Below, piece after piece: positions 44,974 through 56,699 of a stretch of 64,000 bases of DNA. Under the pieces are notes generated by a model. It was not told where the DNA came from. It searched no databases and saw only the letters and a program-made list of their open reading frames with translations. The translations under genes were made by a program, and so were the position numbers. Source of the DNA: Symsagittifera roscoffensis (taxonomy: Eukaryota > Xenacoelomorpha > Acoela > Convolutidae); NCBI RefSeq assembly GCF_963678635.1, contig NW_026971484.1, positions 1 to 64,000 of the forward strand, given 5' to 3'. Each line of letters begins with the position of its first letter. Position 1 is the first letter of the stretch.

Positions 44974-45229
44974 TCTAGTAACTAATCAAATGTAAAACTA
45001 ATCTACTAATTAATCACGACCAATTATCTTTATATTCTGTAAGACCATCAATTTCATCTGATATCCTGAAAATTACATTTCGGGATGCAACTGATTCTTA
45101 ATTTTATCGGTAATCAATTTACCGTATTCTATTTATATACCGTATTCTGTTTTTAGCTAAGTTTTTATACCGTGTTCTATTTATACACCATATTCATTTT
45201 TGTAATTTTAGCTTGGATCGACTATCTGA

Positions 45230-47010
45230 CGCTTAAAAGAGAGGACAGATGATTATTTAGCCAGAAACTTGTCGCAAATGCCGCGGGAAGCTGAAAAAAA
45301 CGACAACTGGGAGCTGATCTACAGCAAACTCGCAATCAACAAGAGTAGACTCTTGGTACTCACGAAATCAGAATAGACGCTATGATAGAAAGGCCATAAG
45401 GCACAGATAATGGTCCTGGAAAACAGGAGCACATCTAGAATTAGAGGAGTTAACTCGAGAGAGGCTAGCAAAGAGCCGAGAGTGATCTTCAACGAGCATC
45501 CAAACAGAGGAAAAACCTATGTGTGCACAAGAGGAAGGGGTAACTCATACAGCAACACCATTGGGAGGCGACGACCTAGGAACATCAGAGGAAGCTCCAG
45601 TGGCAGTAGGCCAATCTCGAACAAAAGACCTATGCGAGAAGCACAAGCCAGTGGTAGAAGTGATTGCACAAGCTGGAATTACTCAAATCAGAGAAGAGCT
45701 CAGCCCAGCGACTCGGACAAACAATATATATGAAGGATCAAGCGGGATATTCACGACAATTGCCACAGCGTTCTGAACAGATCCCTGAAGATTTTTTCAC
45801 AAGTTGGTCGAGAACCAAAGAGCGCCCTGAGAAATCTGAAAGGGTGTTCAAGAAACCAAGATTTTATAGGGATGAATCTGACGGTTGTAGAGATGACTGG
45901 ATAGAAGTTAAGTAGCTGCATTTTGAGGAAGAAGAAATGCCAGAAAGACAAGAATGATGTGCGCTCACCACCAACTTGGAAGGGACAGACCTGAATTGCG
46001 GGATGGCAAAAAAACCATTACCAGCGGGACACTGCTGGGAAAATTTTCGAAATCGTGTTGAATCGCTTTGGCTCCTGAGTGCGAGGACAGCAAGCGATGA
46101 TGCGCTTCGAGAAACGAAAGCAACGCAAAGTTGAAACCATTAAATTTCTGGCTGGCTTAGAATCGATTAGAGGGCGTTGTAAACTGGACGAGTCGAACAG
46201 CAGGATAAACTTGGCAATAGCTTTAAAGTTCTTAGATAGTGTGAATAATGATGAACTCAAAACAACCTTGGGGATGCACTACACAACTCTTACAACCATT
46301 GCAACTAGACCGGAAGAGCTGCATCGGAAGTTCGAGAAATTTCTTTGACTGAAAGCTCCGATGAGATCCGGTCAATACAAAAACAATAATGGTAATTCTA
46401 ATATTGGACGTACAAACCAAGGTAATAATTGGTAAAAACACAGGGATGATTGGAGAAGAGACGCTCGTTTGCAAACTGCAGTTCCACAGGTCACCATGTA
46501 TCGGCATGCCCAACATACAAACAACGCTTGAAAGCTATTGGTTTTAGCTTTGAAGATGAAGACGCGTCGGACATCGATCCTGAGAGTTTTATGAGAAAAC
46601 TGATTGCAAAATTCGGCCCCAGGTGTTTTTTTTTGCATCCTGAAGGTTCGTTTTAAATTATATTGCCCACAATTTTGGGATGCTGTGGCGGACATCAAGC
46701 ATCCAAGGCATGAAGAGGCTCTGTCAGCCGTTAAGGCTAGCGAGCCACGACTTATGAGCGAGGCTGAAGTACGTAGGAATGAGAAACCGCCGGAGCTGGC
46801 TACGAAGAAGAAGCAAGCCGTGCTAAAAGAAGAAACGGAAGGAACAGAGACTGCGACCGCAGCTAAATCTTTAAGATTGACAGCGGTAAGAGATGCGGTA
46901 AGAGATGCCCTGAATAGCGTACAACAGGATTTGAAGACAAGGAAAAATGAACAAAAAGTCAGGCTCGAATTGGAGAACGAGCGAACTCAGGATCAACTCA
47001 AAGCTTTTTA
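45230..47010 (+). pseudogene. gag: Gag region of a decayed Gypsy-like element, two zinc knuckles
   Basis: Many stops and frame changes interrupt a recognisable Gag. A basic/Gln-rich N-terminal part (45410-45950) includes PEDFFTSWSRTKERPEKSER. A helical capsid-like part (46079-46348) reads INLAIALKFLDSVNNDELKT. A first knuckle, FANCSSTGHHVSAC (46460-46510), has its leading Cys replaced. A second, degenerate knuckle (CFF...YC, 46615-46670) is interrupted at a T10 run. 46670-47010 reads WDAVADIKHPRHEEALSAVK and then a charged coiled coil. Stops are mostly TAG/TGA, as expected from decay at CpG and CAG/CGA codons. The family is, in my judgement, the same as the reverse transcriptase fragment at 63624, but that link is from familiarity and not shown in this window. 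Confidence 0.7.
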
Positions 47011-48040
47011 AACATCTAAAGTGGAAGAAACAAAAGCACCGAGCAGTTGGAACATGAAGTTTAATGTGATTTCCGGACAGACATTCGGAATGGCGTCACA
47101 AAGCGGCAGGATTCAGTCGATCATCTCGGTGGCAGGGCATCAGGTGATCAGGGATCTGAGTGAACCTTCGGCATTCACCATTGCATCTGGATGCAATGGA
47201 AAAAGGAACAAGCCCGCTGTTGGACCTGAATCCAAATGAAACAATTGAGGCGGATGAGGAAACCTTGCCCTTTGCATAAGAGGATTAGGAAAATCCCGAG
47301 CAGATGGCGGTTCCCAAGAACATGGAACCGGATCTACCCTCTTCAATGCAGAGCCGACAAAGTGACAGGACAAGACCCGCAAAGAAATTATACCCTTAAG
47401 AAGACAATATAGACCTGGACAGGATAGACCTGAAGAAGATAGTAGAAGACCTACTCGGTCTTGAGGAGATATTTCACAGGAAGTAGACATTCGGATCGGT
47501 CCAAATCCGAAAGGAAAGTTGACGACGAACAGTAGCAATCTTAGAAACAAGAGCTGACAAAACTGCGCGTCTTGGAGTGGCTGAACGAAATGACACCAAA
47601 CCCAAGAAAACTAGTGTCACGATTCAAGGAAAAGGACCGCGTGAGCCTGAATTACATAATGAATGACAAATATGATCCTTCGTGGGCAGCACACAAAGGG
47701 CCATTGTTCATTCCTGCTTCCAATTTTAACTTAAAAAACGGTATGCGATCGACAGGGACGTCGATGGATATTTTATCAATGAAAAAATACTGCAAAATTT
47801 TTTTTTAAAAGAAACAGAAACAGATGAGGGCCGTAAGGAACCAGATATAGAGAGAACAGTAGAGCCATGTTTCAATTTGCCAAGCGAACACTCAAGTAGC
47901 ATAATACATCGAGACAGCTGCTTTATACTTGCGGTTAGGACATGTGCGACAGCTATCATTGGAAAACTTAGTGACCGCGAATGCTCAAACAATAATTCTA
48001 GGAACAGAGCCAAAATGTATTATGTTCACTCTTAAATCAG
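47011..48040 (+). pseudogene. Element region after Gag, protease position, unrecognisable active site
   Basis: 47021-47239 reads WNMKFNVISGQTFGMASQSG followed by IISVAGHQVIRDLSEPSAFT, a conserved-looking block. The text then becomes stop-rich (47240-47570), resumes around 47572-47800 (FIPASNFNLKNGM, GRDVDGYFINEK-like in another frame) and ends with a stop at about 48035. No D-T/S-G-A triad is visible, so a protease is only inferred from position. The reverse transcriptase that should follow is absent; a deletion near 47800-48180 is likely. Confidence 0.45.
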
Positions 48041-48183
48041 TTTCCGCGATTTTAGATTGAATTGAATTTTAATATATCATAAGATCAAATTCTTTTTACC
48101 TGACTGATTTGAACTATGTTTTAATATAAATGTGGAGCTTTGGTGACAGATGTGATAGTCGTCATCTTGTTTCTCTATTCTGA

Positions 48184-49045
48184 TTGAACAATTTAATTCC
48201 CAACTCTCAACCTTCTGCCAAGCAATCTATCGAAATCATGCAACTGATTCGAATCAGAAAGGACAATCTTGATGAATTGATAGTTTTAGCCGAGGAATAC
48301 GTGGGGCCAGACAATCGTTGGGACCGCCCCAAGAAAGTCTTCCTGATGGCTGCTTGGGGCGAGCAAGGAGTTTTGAACCGCACAAGTCTGCCTATTATGA
48401 GATGGGAAAAGGAGTTCTCTAGGGAAGCGATTTGCCGCACGACCCCGGATTGGGTACCAGGAGGACGTACCAGGCTCGTGAGAAACCTCTTCCAATCAGA
48501 CCTAGGCCCGGTTTCAAGTGTAGACATCAAGCTTTCCATCAAAAATCATAAGCGAGGCTGCCTCGTATAGCTCACAGTTGAAAGCTGCAGTGCACGCTAA
48601 TAGAGCTAGAGTAGAAGAAGAAGTACAGAAGATTGAAACCATGGAGTACCTGAACAAAAACGAGTGACGAGCTGGAGCGAGTGAGAAAAATCTTGGGCAG
48701 AACAGAAGAAGATATTGATATGCAGAGGAGACCGTTTAAGGAATGCAACGAGAAGCAAGGAGAAGTGATAGAAGGCTTGAGGCAGGAGTATAAGGAGCAA
48801 TCTGAACTATTGGAACAGCGAAAACGGAACAACCTTTACCTGCAGGGAGCGTTCTCTGAGAGCAATCGCCGGCGGCGTTTCTGACGTGCTTCGAACTGAA
48901 TCAAACAACGGAAGTGCAAGTCCCAACATGACCCGGTAAAGTGACAATCCCGAATTCAAGCGACACCCTGGGTGATCCAGTCGTGGAGAAAACCATGAAG
49001 CAGCTGTAGAAGCTGCTGGTCGACTCGTGGCCGACAGTTTCCGGG
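48184..49045 (+). pseudogene. Element-encoded region with arginine-rich and coiled-coil segments
   Basis: 48184-48570 is open and reads LDELIVLAEEYVGPDNRWDR and FLMAAWGEQGVLNRTSLPIM, ending in an Arg-rich part. 48580-48884 continues as a highly charged helix in changing frames (ARVEEEVQKIETMEYLNKNE; RRPFKECNEKQGEVIEGLRQ) typical of a coiled coil. It sits after an AT-rich gap (48040-48183) and may start a second ORF of the element. No enzymatic motif. Confidence 0.45.
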
Positions 49046-49525
49046 GTGATTGCACCGTATGAAACAATCAATGATACCGGTAGATTAGAGCTCACATCAG
49101 AGGGGGTGAAGAAGACAGGAGCTGCTACGGTGGTGAAGTCAGGAAAAACCTGCACTCAGAGAGATGACCATGAAGAAATTGTCGCGTGTGCTAGACATAC
49201 AGAAGAAAAATCAGATCAAAAACACCTTCACGGTAGTCCGGAGACGGACAAGCGAGCATATTTCACTAGATCTACTTGGAGTCCAGCAGTAAACATGCAG
49301 CAGCAGCCCCTTGGAATCTAACATTTGATATTGGACGATAACCTAGTGAGAGTGTTGCAGAACTTGAGAACCTCATGGATAATAACGGTGATGGAATTTG
49401 GAGGTGCCGCATTAGTTCAACTGTATCGATTGGTTGAATTGATGAACCCGGGAAGCTTCGCGGATCTGATGATTCTTATAGGAACAAACAACGTGTCCAG
49501 AAGCTCAGACTCAGAAGAAGCTTGA
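49046..49525 (+). pseudogene. SGNH-hydrolase-like segment 1 of the element
   Basis: After a polar linker (49046-49320) the frame 49325-49525 reads LILDDNLVRVLQNLRT, then TVMEFGGAALVQLYRLVELM and LMILIGTNNVSRSSDSEE. This spacing (GDS-like block I, here DDN; a Gly block II; a block III with the Asn of GTNN) is that of SGNH/GDSL esterases. The nucleophile Ser of block I is lost here. Esterase domains occur in some retroelement Gag-like ORFs, so an accessory role in the element is plausible. A stop follows EEA. Confidence 0.55.
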
Positions 49526-49589
49526 TGGGAAGCAATACCTCAGTCCCAGCCGTGTCACAAGCAATAATTAGCTCAAGTGAGCAATGACA

Positions 49590-50720
49590 GGGGTCAAAAT
49601 GATTGAATGGACTGGGTGAAGCACCAGCGAGGAGAAGCTTTCATCCTGGATGTATATTGGGACCAGTCAATCAGACGAAATATACAAAGTCAGGCACCTC
49701 CAGATCCGAGACGACGATGACTACGAGCAGGGAAAAACGACGTCCAGATAGAAATTCTCTGATGGGGTCAAGACTTATGCAGTCCCCGTGGCATATTTAA
49801 AAGCAAGATTTGATCAAATTGAACCATCAGCAGTAAGATTTGTAGCTGATGCAATGAGAATGCTGATTGGCCCGAGACGGTCAGTAATTGGACTGTACTC
49901 GATCGTAGGAATGGACTGTTTGATAATGGCAGACTTTAACTTCAACTTCAGCTGCAAATGGCTGATCTTGAAGGACTGCCCTCAAGCAACACCATGGGTC
50001 CTGTAAACGCTTGACCAATACAAAATGCCAAAAAAAACAAGGTGAGCAAACCAGATATAAGAGATTCCTAACAAGATGGGCGGTCACTGGGCAACAATTG
50101 AAGATGTTTAAGCGAGTGCGAGCCCCTCCAGCTCATGTGGAGGAGAGAGAACATCCGAATTAAGTAACACAAGAATGTGATGCATTACAATATGGTCAAA
50201 TGAGATCCAGACAATACGAGACCATCTTCGCTGCCTATGACAAAGCAGAGATGAGAAAGGCGAAGATACTAGCGAGCTCAGAATTTATGAACACCTCTAA
50301 GTCTTTGTTCTGGCCCGATGTGATAATGCTGGCCGTAACCGATCTGGATTGAATGCAATCTAAATAAACGGCAATTGGGGTTCAGCAACAAATCAAAATG
50401 AATCCATTGACGACCATTTTTGCCGTCATCAATGATGTCTTGCACAGCTGAGGTTTCCTGATCAGACTCAGAGAACCAGCAAGGGCAGAAGCTGCTGCGT
50501 GGCCGGCAATCAAAGACGCTCTGCAGTTCATGGTTGAGATTATGGACGTGCTGAAAGAAGGCGGGTCCCGGAAGATAATCCCGAAACCATTTATCCCCGA
50601 GATATGCCAAAAAATCCTGGATGGATTAAAACTCGTGTATGCGTTGATAGTGCTCCTCTCAGGAGGGAAATATGTTGTGATCGTACCTGCTCCAAATCGC
50701 GAAGGGGATGCGAGAAACTG
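49590..50720 (+). pseudogene. SGNH-like segment 2 and linker of the element
   Basis: 49600-50000 is a Ser/Arg-rich linker with GEAPARRSFHP and ADLEGLPSSNTMGPVNA in changing frames. 50220-50720 reads ETIFAAYDKAEMRKAK, then KSLFWPDVIMLAVTDLD, TIFAVINDVLHS (an AVIND block resembling SGNH block III), then AAAWPAIKDALQFMVEIMDV, a stretch ending KLVYALIVLLSGGKYVVIVP, and a TGA after EGDARN. The repeated layout suggests a second, more degenerate esterase-like fold. At least six stops interrupt it. Confidence is in a decayed ORF, less in the fold. Confidence 0.4.
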
Positions 50721-51665
50721 AGAACTCGTCGGTCTTAATTGCCTGCAGCATGGTCAGATATATCAAACGCCATGAGAAGATTGAAAGATCATTAATTAAA
50801 CATGCTTGTGCGGAACGAAGTGATGGGACTGGAACTATAGCATTTCAGCAGGCAGCTCAAGATGAAGCCAGTTATCCGTTACCTGTTAAATCAAAATCGG
50901 TCAGGCACCGGAGAAGATAGAACGAAAGGAAGAGAGCGACAATAAGTAGGTGACATGCCCCTTCTCACCGATTTAAGCCTAGCTATGAGGAGAGGTTCCT
51001 TAGCACTGATCAGGGGCGTCAGCATGTTTGCGATTGTGTTATATGGTCCTGCCGTAACGATCAAGTTCCCTTACGAGAAAGTGGAGCCTACATGAGGTCA
51101 GTGTTGCAGTTGAACATCAATTCAGTAGTAGACGGAAACACACTCAATTGGTGCCAGCAGAATGGGCTTTATTAACTAGTGAGAGAAGATTTTCTGCTTG
51201 CGAAGATAGCAGAGGCCAATATGACAGCGGTACTTTTCAAAGAACACTTCCGCGATCGAATGGGCGAAGTGGATAGAGAAACTCTGGAGTCTGAGATCTT
51301 ACGATAAAACGAATGGCAAAATAACAAGAATTCCTCGATTTGTAGTCTCATACCAGAAGGTGAGGAAAGAAACTGAAGACTGAAGCGATTACAAAAAGCT
51401 ATCAGAAAAACTACCCGAATTTTCCTTTACCCGTAGGATTTGCTCGGAGCAGACTCTACACGCAGTTTTCATTGGTGCGTGAATCGACGAGGAGAAAGAT
51501 GGGCAATGCAGCCACCCCAAAACCTGGAAGATTCGAGGAAGGCTGGGCCGGAGTTGGACCTGGTGCTAGTTAAAATGAGAGGCTTTGGCAGACTTGCAAG
51601 AAGCAGCACTAAAAGTCGTGAAAGTCAGGCCAGAGTTTGCAATGACAGGGAAACTGCTGACTAGG
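50721..51665 (+). pseudogene. Element region, helical, unknown
   Basis: Open pieces include MRSVLQLNINSVVDGNTLNW, AKIAEANMTAVLFKEHFRDR and VKMRGFGRLARSSTKSRESQ (51440-51660). Between them TAA/TGA stops occur every 30-60 codons. The helical, charged character and order with neighbours indicate one former reading frame. No family motif. Confidence 0.35.
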
Positions 51666-51728
51666 ACTACTTTATTGCCCTTCGGTTGTGATGAATATGA
51701 AAAAATTCGGAGAAAATGAAGACCGTTC

Positions 51729-52043
51729 ATGAAGACTATAAGTGATGAGCAAGAACCTTCAGGGTCGGGGAAAAACGAAGAGCCAGGCGATGAGGAGAAA
51801 GAAAACCGTCAACCGGAAGAGCCAATGGAGCAGGATCACGATCATGCAGGAAAGAATGACGACAAAGCCTTACTAGACGAAGATGGCCCAGGAGCAGAAA
51901 AGTTGGTAGGGACGACTGAACCAGCGGAAGTTGAAACTTTCACGCTGGAGCCTCCCGCAGCCTTTATGAATGCAGCCCATGACTTCCCAGCCAGTGAGCA
52001 GCTCTCCCGGCCAGATTTAAACTATTACAAAGAGAGAAAATAG
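51729..52043 (+). pseudogene. Acidic low-complexity segment of the element
   Basis: An open frame of 104 codons beginning MKTISDEQEPSGSGKNEEPG. It is very rich in E, D, P and K, with EEPMEQDHDHAGKNDDKALL, then a more ordered end, PAAFMNAAHDFPASEQLSRP. It looks like an acidic linker between domains of the polyprotein. Decay before and after makes independent translation unlikely. Confidence 0.4.
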
Positions 52044-52179
52044 AAGGCGCAGCCCGAGTACTTTTTTTGGGAAGCCTGCCAGAAGACGACTAGTAAGTCC
52101 ACCACCGGGTTCAGGAAAACAGAACAAGCTGTGACCTTGACACAGTTGCTTTTATGGAGGAGGTCTGTACAGTAGTGCA

Positions 52180-53032
52180 GTGCTACAGGACCCAGTCGAT
52201 GTTGAAAATAGGTCTCAACAGACCACTGATGTGATGCGAGAAAATCTTGATAAGCTGGACGAATGCGAAAAGAGAATGAATGAATTGATAATTGATCCGG
52301 CGACCGATGAAAGTGAGATAACCTCTCCGATCAAGATGACGCACCAATAAAGCAACGAGGAAGTGATATATTTGTCGAGAGCTCAAACAAGAACAATGCA
52401 ATTGAAGATACTGATTGACAAGATCAAACACATGAAAATAAAATCGGTCAGCAAAGTAACGTTGAGAAAAAACTGAGAAGGCGAAGGTGGACTCTGAACC
52501 TCCAACGAAAACTGCAAACTCATCTAAACGAAAGCGAGTTAAAAATTCCGTTGTCATGGGGCAGGGCGATGACACATTGTCTGGCACGTCAAAAATGATG
52601 ACCGACGTAGCAATGGTGCCGACCATACTAATGGCAGGAATAAGATCATTCAGTTATAGAACCAAGAGGAGTGACCGCAATCAAACTAGAGCTACGCCAG
52701 AAATGGAAAAAATCAGCCAATGTGGTGAGAGCCCCCTTCTGGATTTCAAACAATCATGCAAGAAAAACGGAAATGGAGGCGTCATAGGACATCTGACCCC
52801 CGTTGAATTCAACCGATTGACAGTATCAGAAACATGCTCGATAGACAAGCCCGCCTGTGGATACATGGTAATGACGGAATATAGTAACTCAGCTAGAGGA
52901 CATCTAATTGCTCCAGAAAAAAATGCCATGAAAAGGTTTCTGGAAGAAATGAACAAGGACACGACAATGAAGCAAAGGGCATATGAAACGTTAACCTCTT
53001 TTGATATGCACACCACCTTCATTAAAAACTGA
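52180..53032 (+). pseudogene. Element region with nuclear-signal-like and ordered parts
   Basis: 52180-52470 holds a charged helix (ENLDKLDECEKRMNELIIDP in frame before stops). The open frame 52487-53032 has SSKRKRVKNSVV, like a nuclear localisation signal, then after a frame-neutral stretch LTPVEFNRLTVSETCSIDKP and YSNSARGHLIAPEKNAMKRF, ending HTTFIKN. The last 80 codons look like a folded domain, which I cannot name. Confidence 0.4.
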
Positions 53033-53040
53033 ACAGAAGC

Positions 53041-53445
53041 ATATCCGAAAAAAAGCTATAGAAGTGGAGATGAAAATCAGGTAAATTGAAATTTATCGCA
53101 GACCACCTGGAGCTCGATACTGAGTAGGCTCAACGATGGCGTCAATGTGCAAAAGTCGATATCCGGTAATTTTCGTGGCAGTGGACGTAAAAGGCCCAAG
53201 TATGACTTTCGATCAAGCTTTCTCAGTTCCAAAATCTATAAGACTTGGGTGAATGTCGGAGAAATCTTATGAGTTACTCTGTAAGATGTTCGCCGCAGTT
53301 CCAGAAATAAAACCAAGGACGAACTAGAACTAAAACTTGGAAAGAAGTTTAAGGGATATGCTTCTGGGAACTTTAGTGAGTTTGAAAGACAGAAGCAGAA
53401 AGGGGTCAACAGCAACGGATTACAATGCAGTGGACGATAGTGATG
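53041..53445 (+). repeat. Internal tandem duplication of the element, copy 1
   Basis: About 400 bases match 54525-54925 at about 75-80%: GATAGAAGTGGAGATGAA.ATCAGGTAAA, CAGACCA.CTGGAGCTCGATAC, TTCGCCGCAGTTCCAGAAA and GAAAGACAGAAGCAGAAAGG occur in the same order. The encoded text (KFIADHLELDTE; SYELLCKMFAAVPEIK) is similar in both. The period is about 1.48 kb. Confidence 0.7.
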
Positions 53446-53449
53446 ATAG

Positions 53450-54300
53450 CTCTCTATTTCGCCCGATTCTTGTGAGAACAAATATCGATACCAGCGCTAA
53501 TTACCTGTGCAAAAAAAGTTGAGAGAAGGCAGTGAATTGGTAAAGATCGTGCTCTTTCAAGCGCTGTTGGACATTCATCAAAGCAGCCACTGCGAGTGAA
53601 CATGAAAGAACCTTTGGAACTGGAGCTCTTGAGCATGTACAACGAGAATTCAAGATTCTTGAAAAAAGAACTTAGGCTCACAAAAGAAGCGACGGGGACT
53701 GCTGAAGTACAGCGCATACTGTAGATCGATCAGAGAGAAGTCATACCACTATGTGTCGGGTATTGTTGGATTGGAGTACAATCCTTTCGTCAACGAGGAC
53801 ATACGTGATTGTTACCTCGACTATGAACAAGCTGTGTTTCTGAGATTCTGGATGACAAGAAGAACAACAGTAAGAATTATTGCCAGTCAGTAAGTCAAGC
53901 TAGGACTTGTATTGAAAGAAAAGGTGACTGCACCTTCCGTACTGAAATCTGACAACAAAGTGGAGCTTGGATTTGGATTCTCAGATGAATTACTGAGGAC
54001 AAGCCTCATGGTTTTGTTGGAGTAAATGAAGCCATCATGGTGCCCAAGTCCAAACGCTGCTTCGATATTGCGAGCGACGCAGGATGCACAAAGAGAACTG
54101 AATGCAGAAAGCACTTTCCGCGAACTCAACATCATCTACAACATGATGAGTACAGCCTCTAGGAGCAAACGAAAAAATAGTATAGAGTTTACTGAAGACT
54201 GAGTAAACATTGCAGCTGTCTGGCAAAGGTCTGTGGACCAGCGGGTCATATTTGTTGAGGTATTGTTTGCATGAAAACACTGGCGAGTTAGCATAAGCAA
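53450..54300 (+). pseudogene. Element region between the duplicated blocks
   Basis: Protein-like pieces in changing frames: MKEPLELELLSMYNENSRFL and KKELRLTKEATGTAEVQRIL (53600-53720), VSGIVGLEYNPFVNEDIRDC (53760-53840), VTAPSVLKSDNKVELGFGFS (53920-54000) and RELNAESTFRELNIIYNMMS (54090-54150). Stops interrupt every 50-100 codons. No motif recognised. Position inside the duplication period suggests that this unit once occurred twice. Confidence 0.35.
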
Positions 54301-54524
54301 CTGAGGATACTATTCGGAAATATAGTAATGAGAACGAGAACAGAACAGAACTCAGCGCAAAATGTCATGGAGCAACTGAAGTCAATCTACTGACTGCACC
54401 AGGATTCTACAGCATGTTTTGCTCTTTTGAGTCTTTATTGAATCTAACACAAAAACATGAGATGGTCATTGCCATCAGTGTAGAAATGTTTCCGGGAGAT
54501 ATACAAACAAACAGAGGCATATCT

Positions 54525-54925
54525 GTAAATGAAGAGAAGCGATAGAAGTGGAGATGAATATCAGGTAAAATGAAACTTTTTGCAGACCATCTGGAGCTCG
54601 ATACCTACTAGGGTCGACGATTGCTCCATTGTGCAAAAGTCAATATCCGGTATTTTTTGTGGAAGTGGACGAGGAAAGCCCAAGGACGTTATTGGATCAG
54701 GCATTCTCAGTGCCAAAAAGTGAAAGTCTTGCGAGAATGCAGAAAAATATCAAAGTTAATCTGTGAAATATTCGCCGCAGTTCCAGAAAGTACAACGGAC
54801 GAATAAGAGCCGATACTCCGAAAAAAGTGTCTGGGATTGGCTTGAGGGAACTTAATTGATTTTGAAAGACAGAAGCAGAAAGGCTTAACAGCAATGAATT
54901 ACAATGCAGTCGACGATAGTGGTGA
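54525..54925 (+). repeat. Internal tandem duplication of the element, copy 2
   Basis: The partner of 53041-53445. It contains GTCGACGATTGCTCC where copy 1 has CTCAACGATGGCGTC, and both contain the phrase TTACAATGCAGT.GACGATAGTG at their 3' end. After this the two copies diverge. Confidence 0.7.
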
Positions 54926-54929
54926 ACTC

Positions 54930-55730
54930 CACGGAGTGATGATGGAAGTGGAAATACTGCTGGAAACGTCAGGAAAAAGAAATCGGGGAAGCATCATGTT
55001 GACACATGATGAGTTCCTATGACATTGTTTGTTACAAACATGTTAGTATTCTGTGCGAAGTATTCTAATGTTGATCTGGGACTCTGAAGAGCTGCTCTCC
55101 ATGGTTTTAACAGAAGCATCACAGTCCATAGATTTAGTGCAAGTTGCAATTATAATGGCTGAGAGTTGACAAGAAGCACTGACTGAAGAACAGTTAGAAG
55201 AACTCGATTGTCTAAAATATTAGATCTTTTTGAGACAATGAGCAAGATCTTGAACATTCCAATGGACGTAAAGCACATATGGGCCCGAAGACAACTCATG
55301 CCATGTTTCAGAGTCAACATGACTGCCTGGTTGTATGAGTAAGACAAAAAGCATATGTCGAAACACGGTTGAGTGTACAGTTCGTATCAGATGGAAATGG
55401 TATCAAAACTTTTCAAGCGAACTTTCGTAAATATCGGAATGCAGTAATTACCGCAGTGAAAAAAAACGTTGAAAGCGTTTGGTTGTGATGGAAGAGAAAG
55501 AGTTGAAATGTTGAAGGAAGATCTGGAGAGAAATCTGAACAGCCACTGCAAAATTAAGGAAACTAATGTAGACCTTCTATCTCGTTGCAAGAAAAGGGTA
55601 GAAGAGCAGAGATGTTGGGGACTGCCTCCATCAGGGACAGAATAGCCACGATGTGTTGAAAGACACTGAAACCGAAAGTGCAGAGCCAATGTCGTAGGAG
55701 GAAGAGATGTAGCAGTAACGAGAGTCGAAT
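54930..55730 (+). pseudogene. 3' end of the element polyprotein, coiled coil
   Basis: Open pieces read MSKILNIPMDVKHIWARRQL and MPCFRVNMTAWLYE (55235-55340). Then LKAFGCDGRERVEMLKEDLE and NLNSHCKIKETNVDLLSRCK with VEEQRCWGLPPSG (55465-55635) form a Cys-containing charged helix. Coding character ends by 55730. I saw no LTR after it. Confidence 0.4.
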
Positions 55731-56125
55731 GACAAGATGCAAAATAAAGATTAGAAGAATTTAATTTTTTAGCGACAAAAGTGAAAGGAAGGAAATGAAC
55801 AACCGAGTAACAAAGAAGAGAAAATTAAAACTTATAATTGTTATTTGTGAGAGAAGCTCAAATGACATACCAAGCCAACTAACCTTGAAAATGAAAGTTG
55901 ATGAAAGGAAAAACTTTCTGTTTTTTATTTCAGAGTTAAATATGCTGATTTTATAAAATTACCTTAAGATTTTAGTTACTGTTATCAGGGACACTTAATA
56001 TTTATTTAGAAAAGCTTGGATGGATAGTATATTCAAAGTATTCTAGCCTGCATGAATGTTTTTAATCAACAAGAAAGACTGTTCACAGTAGTATATGTCG
56101 GGGCAAAATCGTCTGTGGGTTGACG
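55731..56125. other. AT-rich DNA without a gene
   Basis: No supported ORF or repeat; marks the right edge of the retroelement remnant. Confidence 0.4.
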
Positions 56126-56129
56126 ACCC

Positions 56130-56410
56130 ACATGTATTAACATAGGCTATAGAGTATCCGGTCCTGACACTATGTATTAACATAGGGAATAGGTTTCCCA
56201 AAGTATTAAGATAGGAAATAGGTTTCCCATTGTATTAACTTAGCTGGTTTCAAATGGTAAGTTTAAGATGATAAGTTTTTTTCGTCGCCCGAATTTCCCA
56301 TGCATAGCGTATAGATTTCCCTGTGTATAAGAAATTCACTGTAGGGAATTAAGAACTCATTAAGATAGGAAATTGGTTACCTAATGTATAATGTAAAAAA
56401 AAAATAGGGA
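56130..56410. repeat. TATTAACATAGGGAATAGGTTTCCCA minisatellite
   Basis: Five to six diverged copies of TATTAA.ATAGG.AATAGGTTTCCCA with spacers, then a mixed tail (TAAGATAGGAAATTGGTTACC). GGGAAT...TTCCC within the unit can pair. Confidence 0.65.
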
Positions 56411-56699
56411 ATGGTAAGGTTTCAGGTGGTAAGTTTCAAAAAATGTTGGCACCCAATTTCACTGATGTTCCAGTTTCTAAACTATTTCTTAGTCGGAAAT
56501 TACTAGTTTGTTAACCCAAACGAAGCGTTTAAAAGTAATTTTTGAAAAACAGAAGATTAATTACAGAGGAAATGTTTCAACTTACAGCATTGTATACACT
56601 ATTACTACATAATGTCTTACAAGTTTAGAGGTTTAGCATGTAATCCATCACATTCAACTTCCCGTTTAGGGTAAAAATAGCTCAGTCTTTTTTTAGTTT

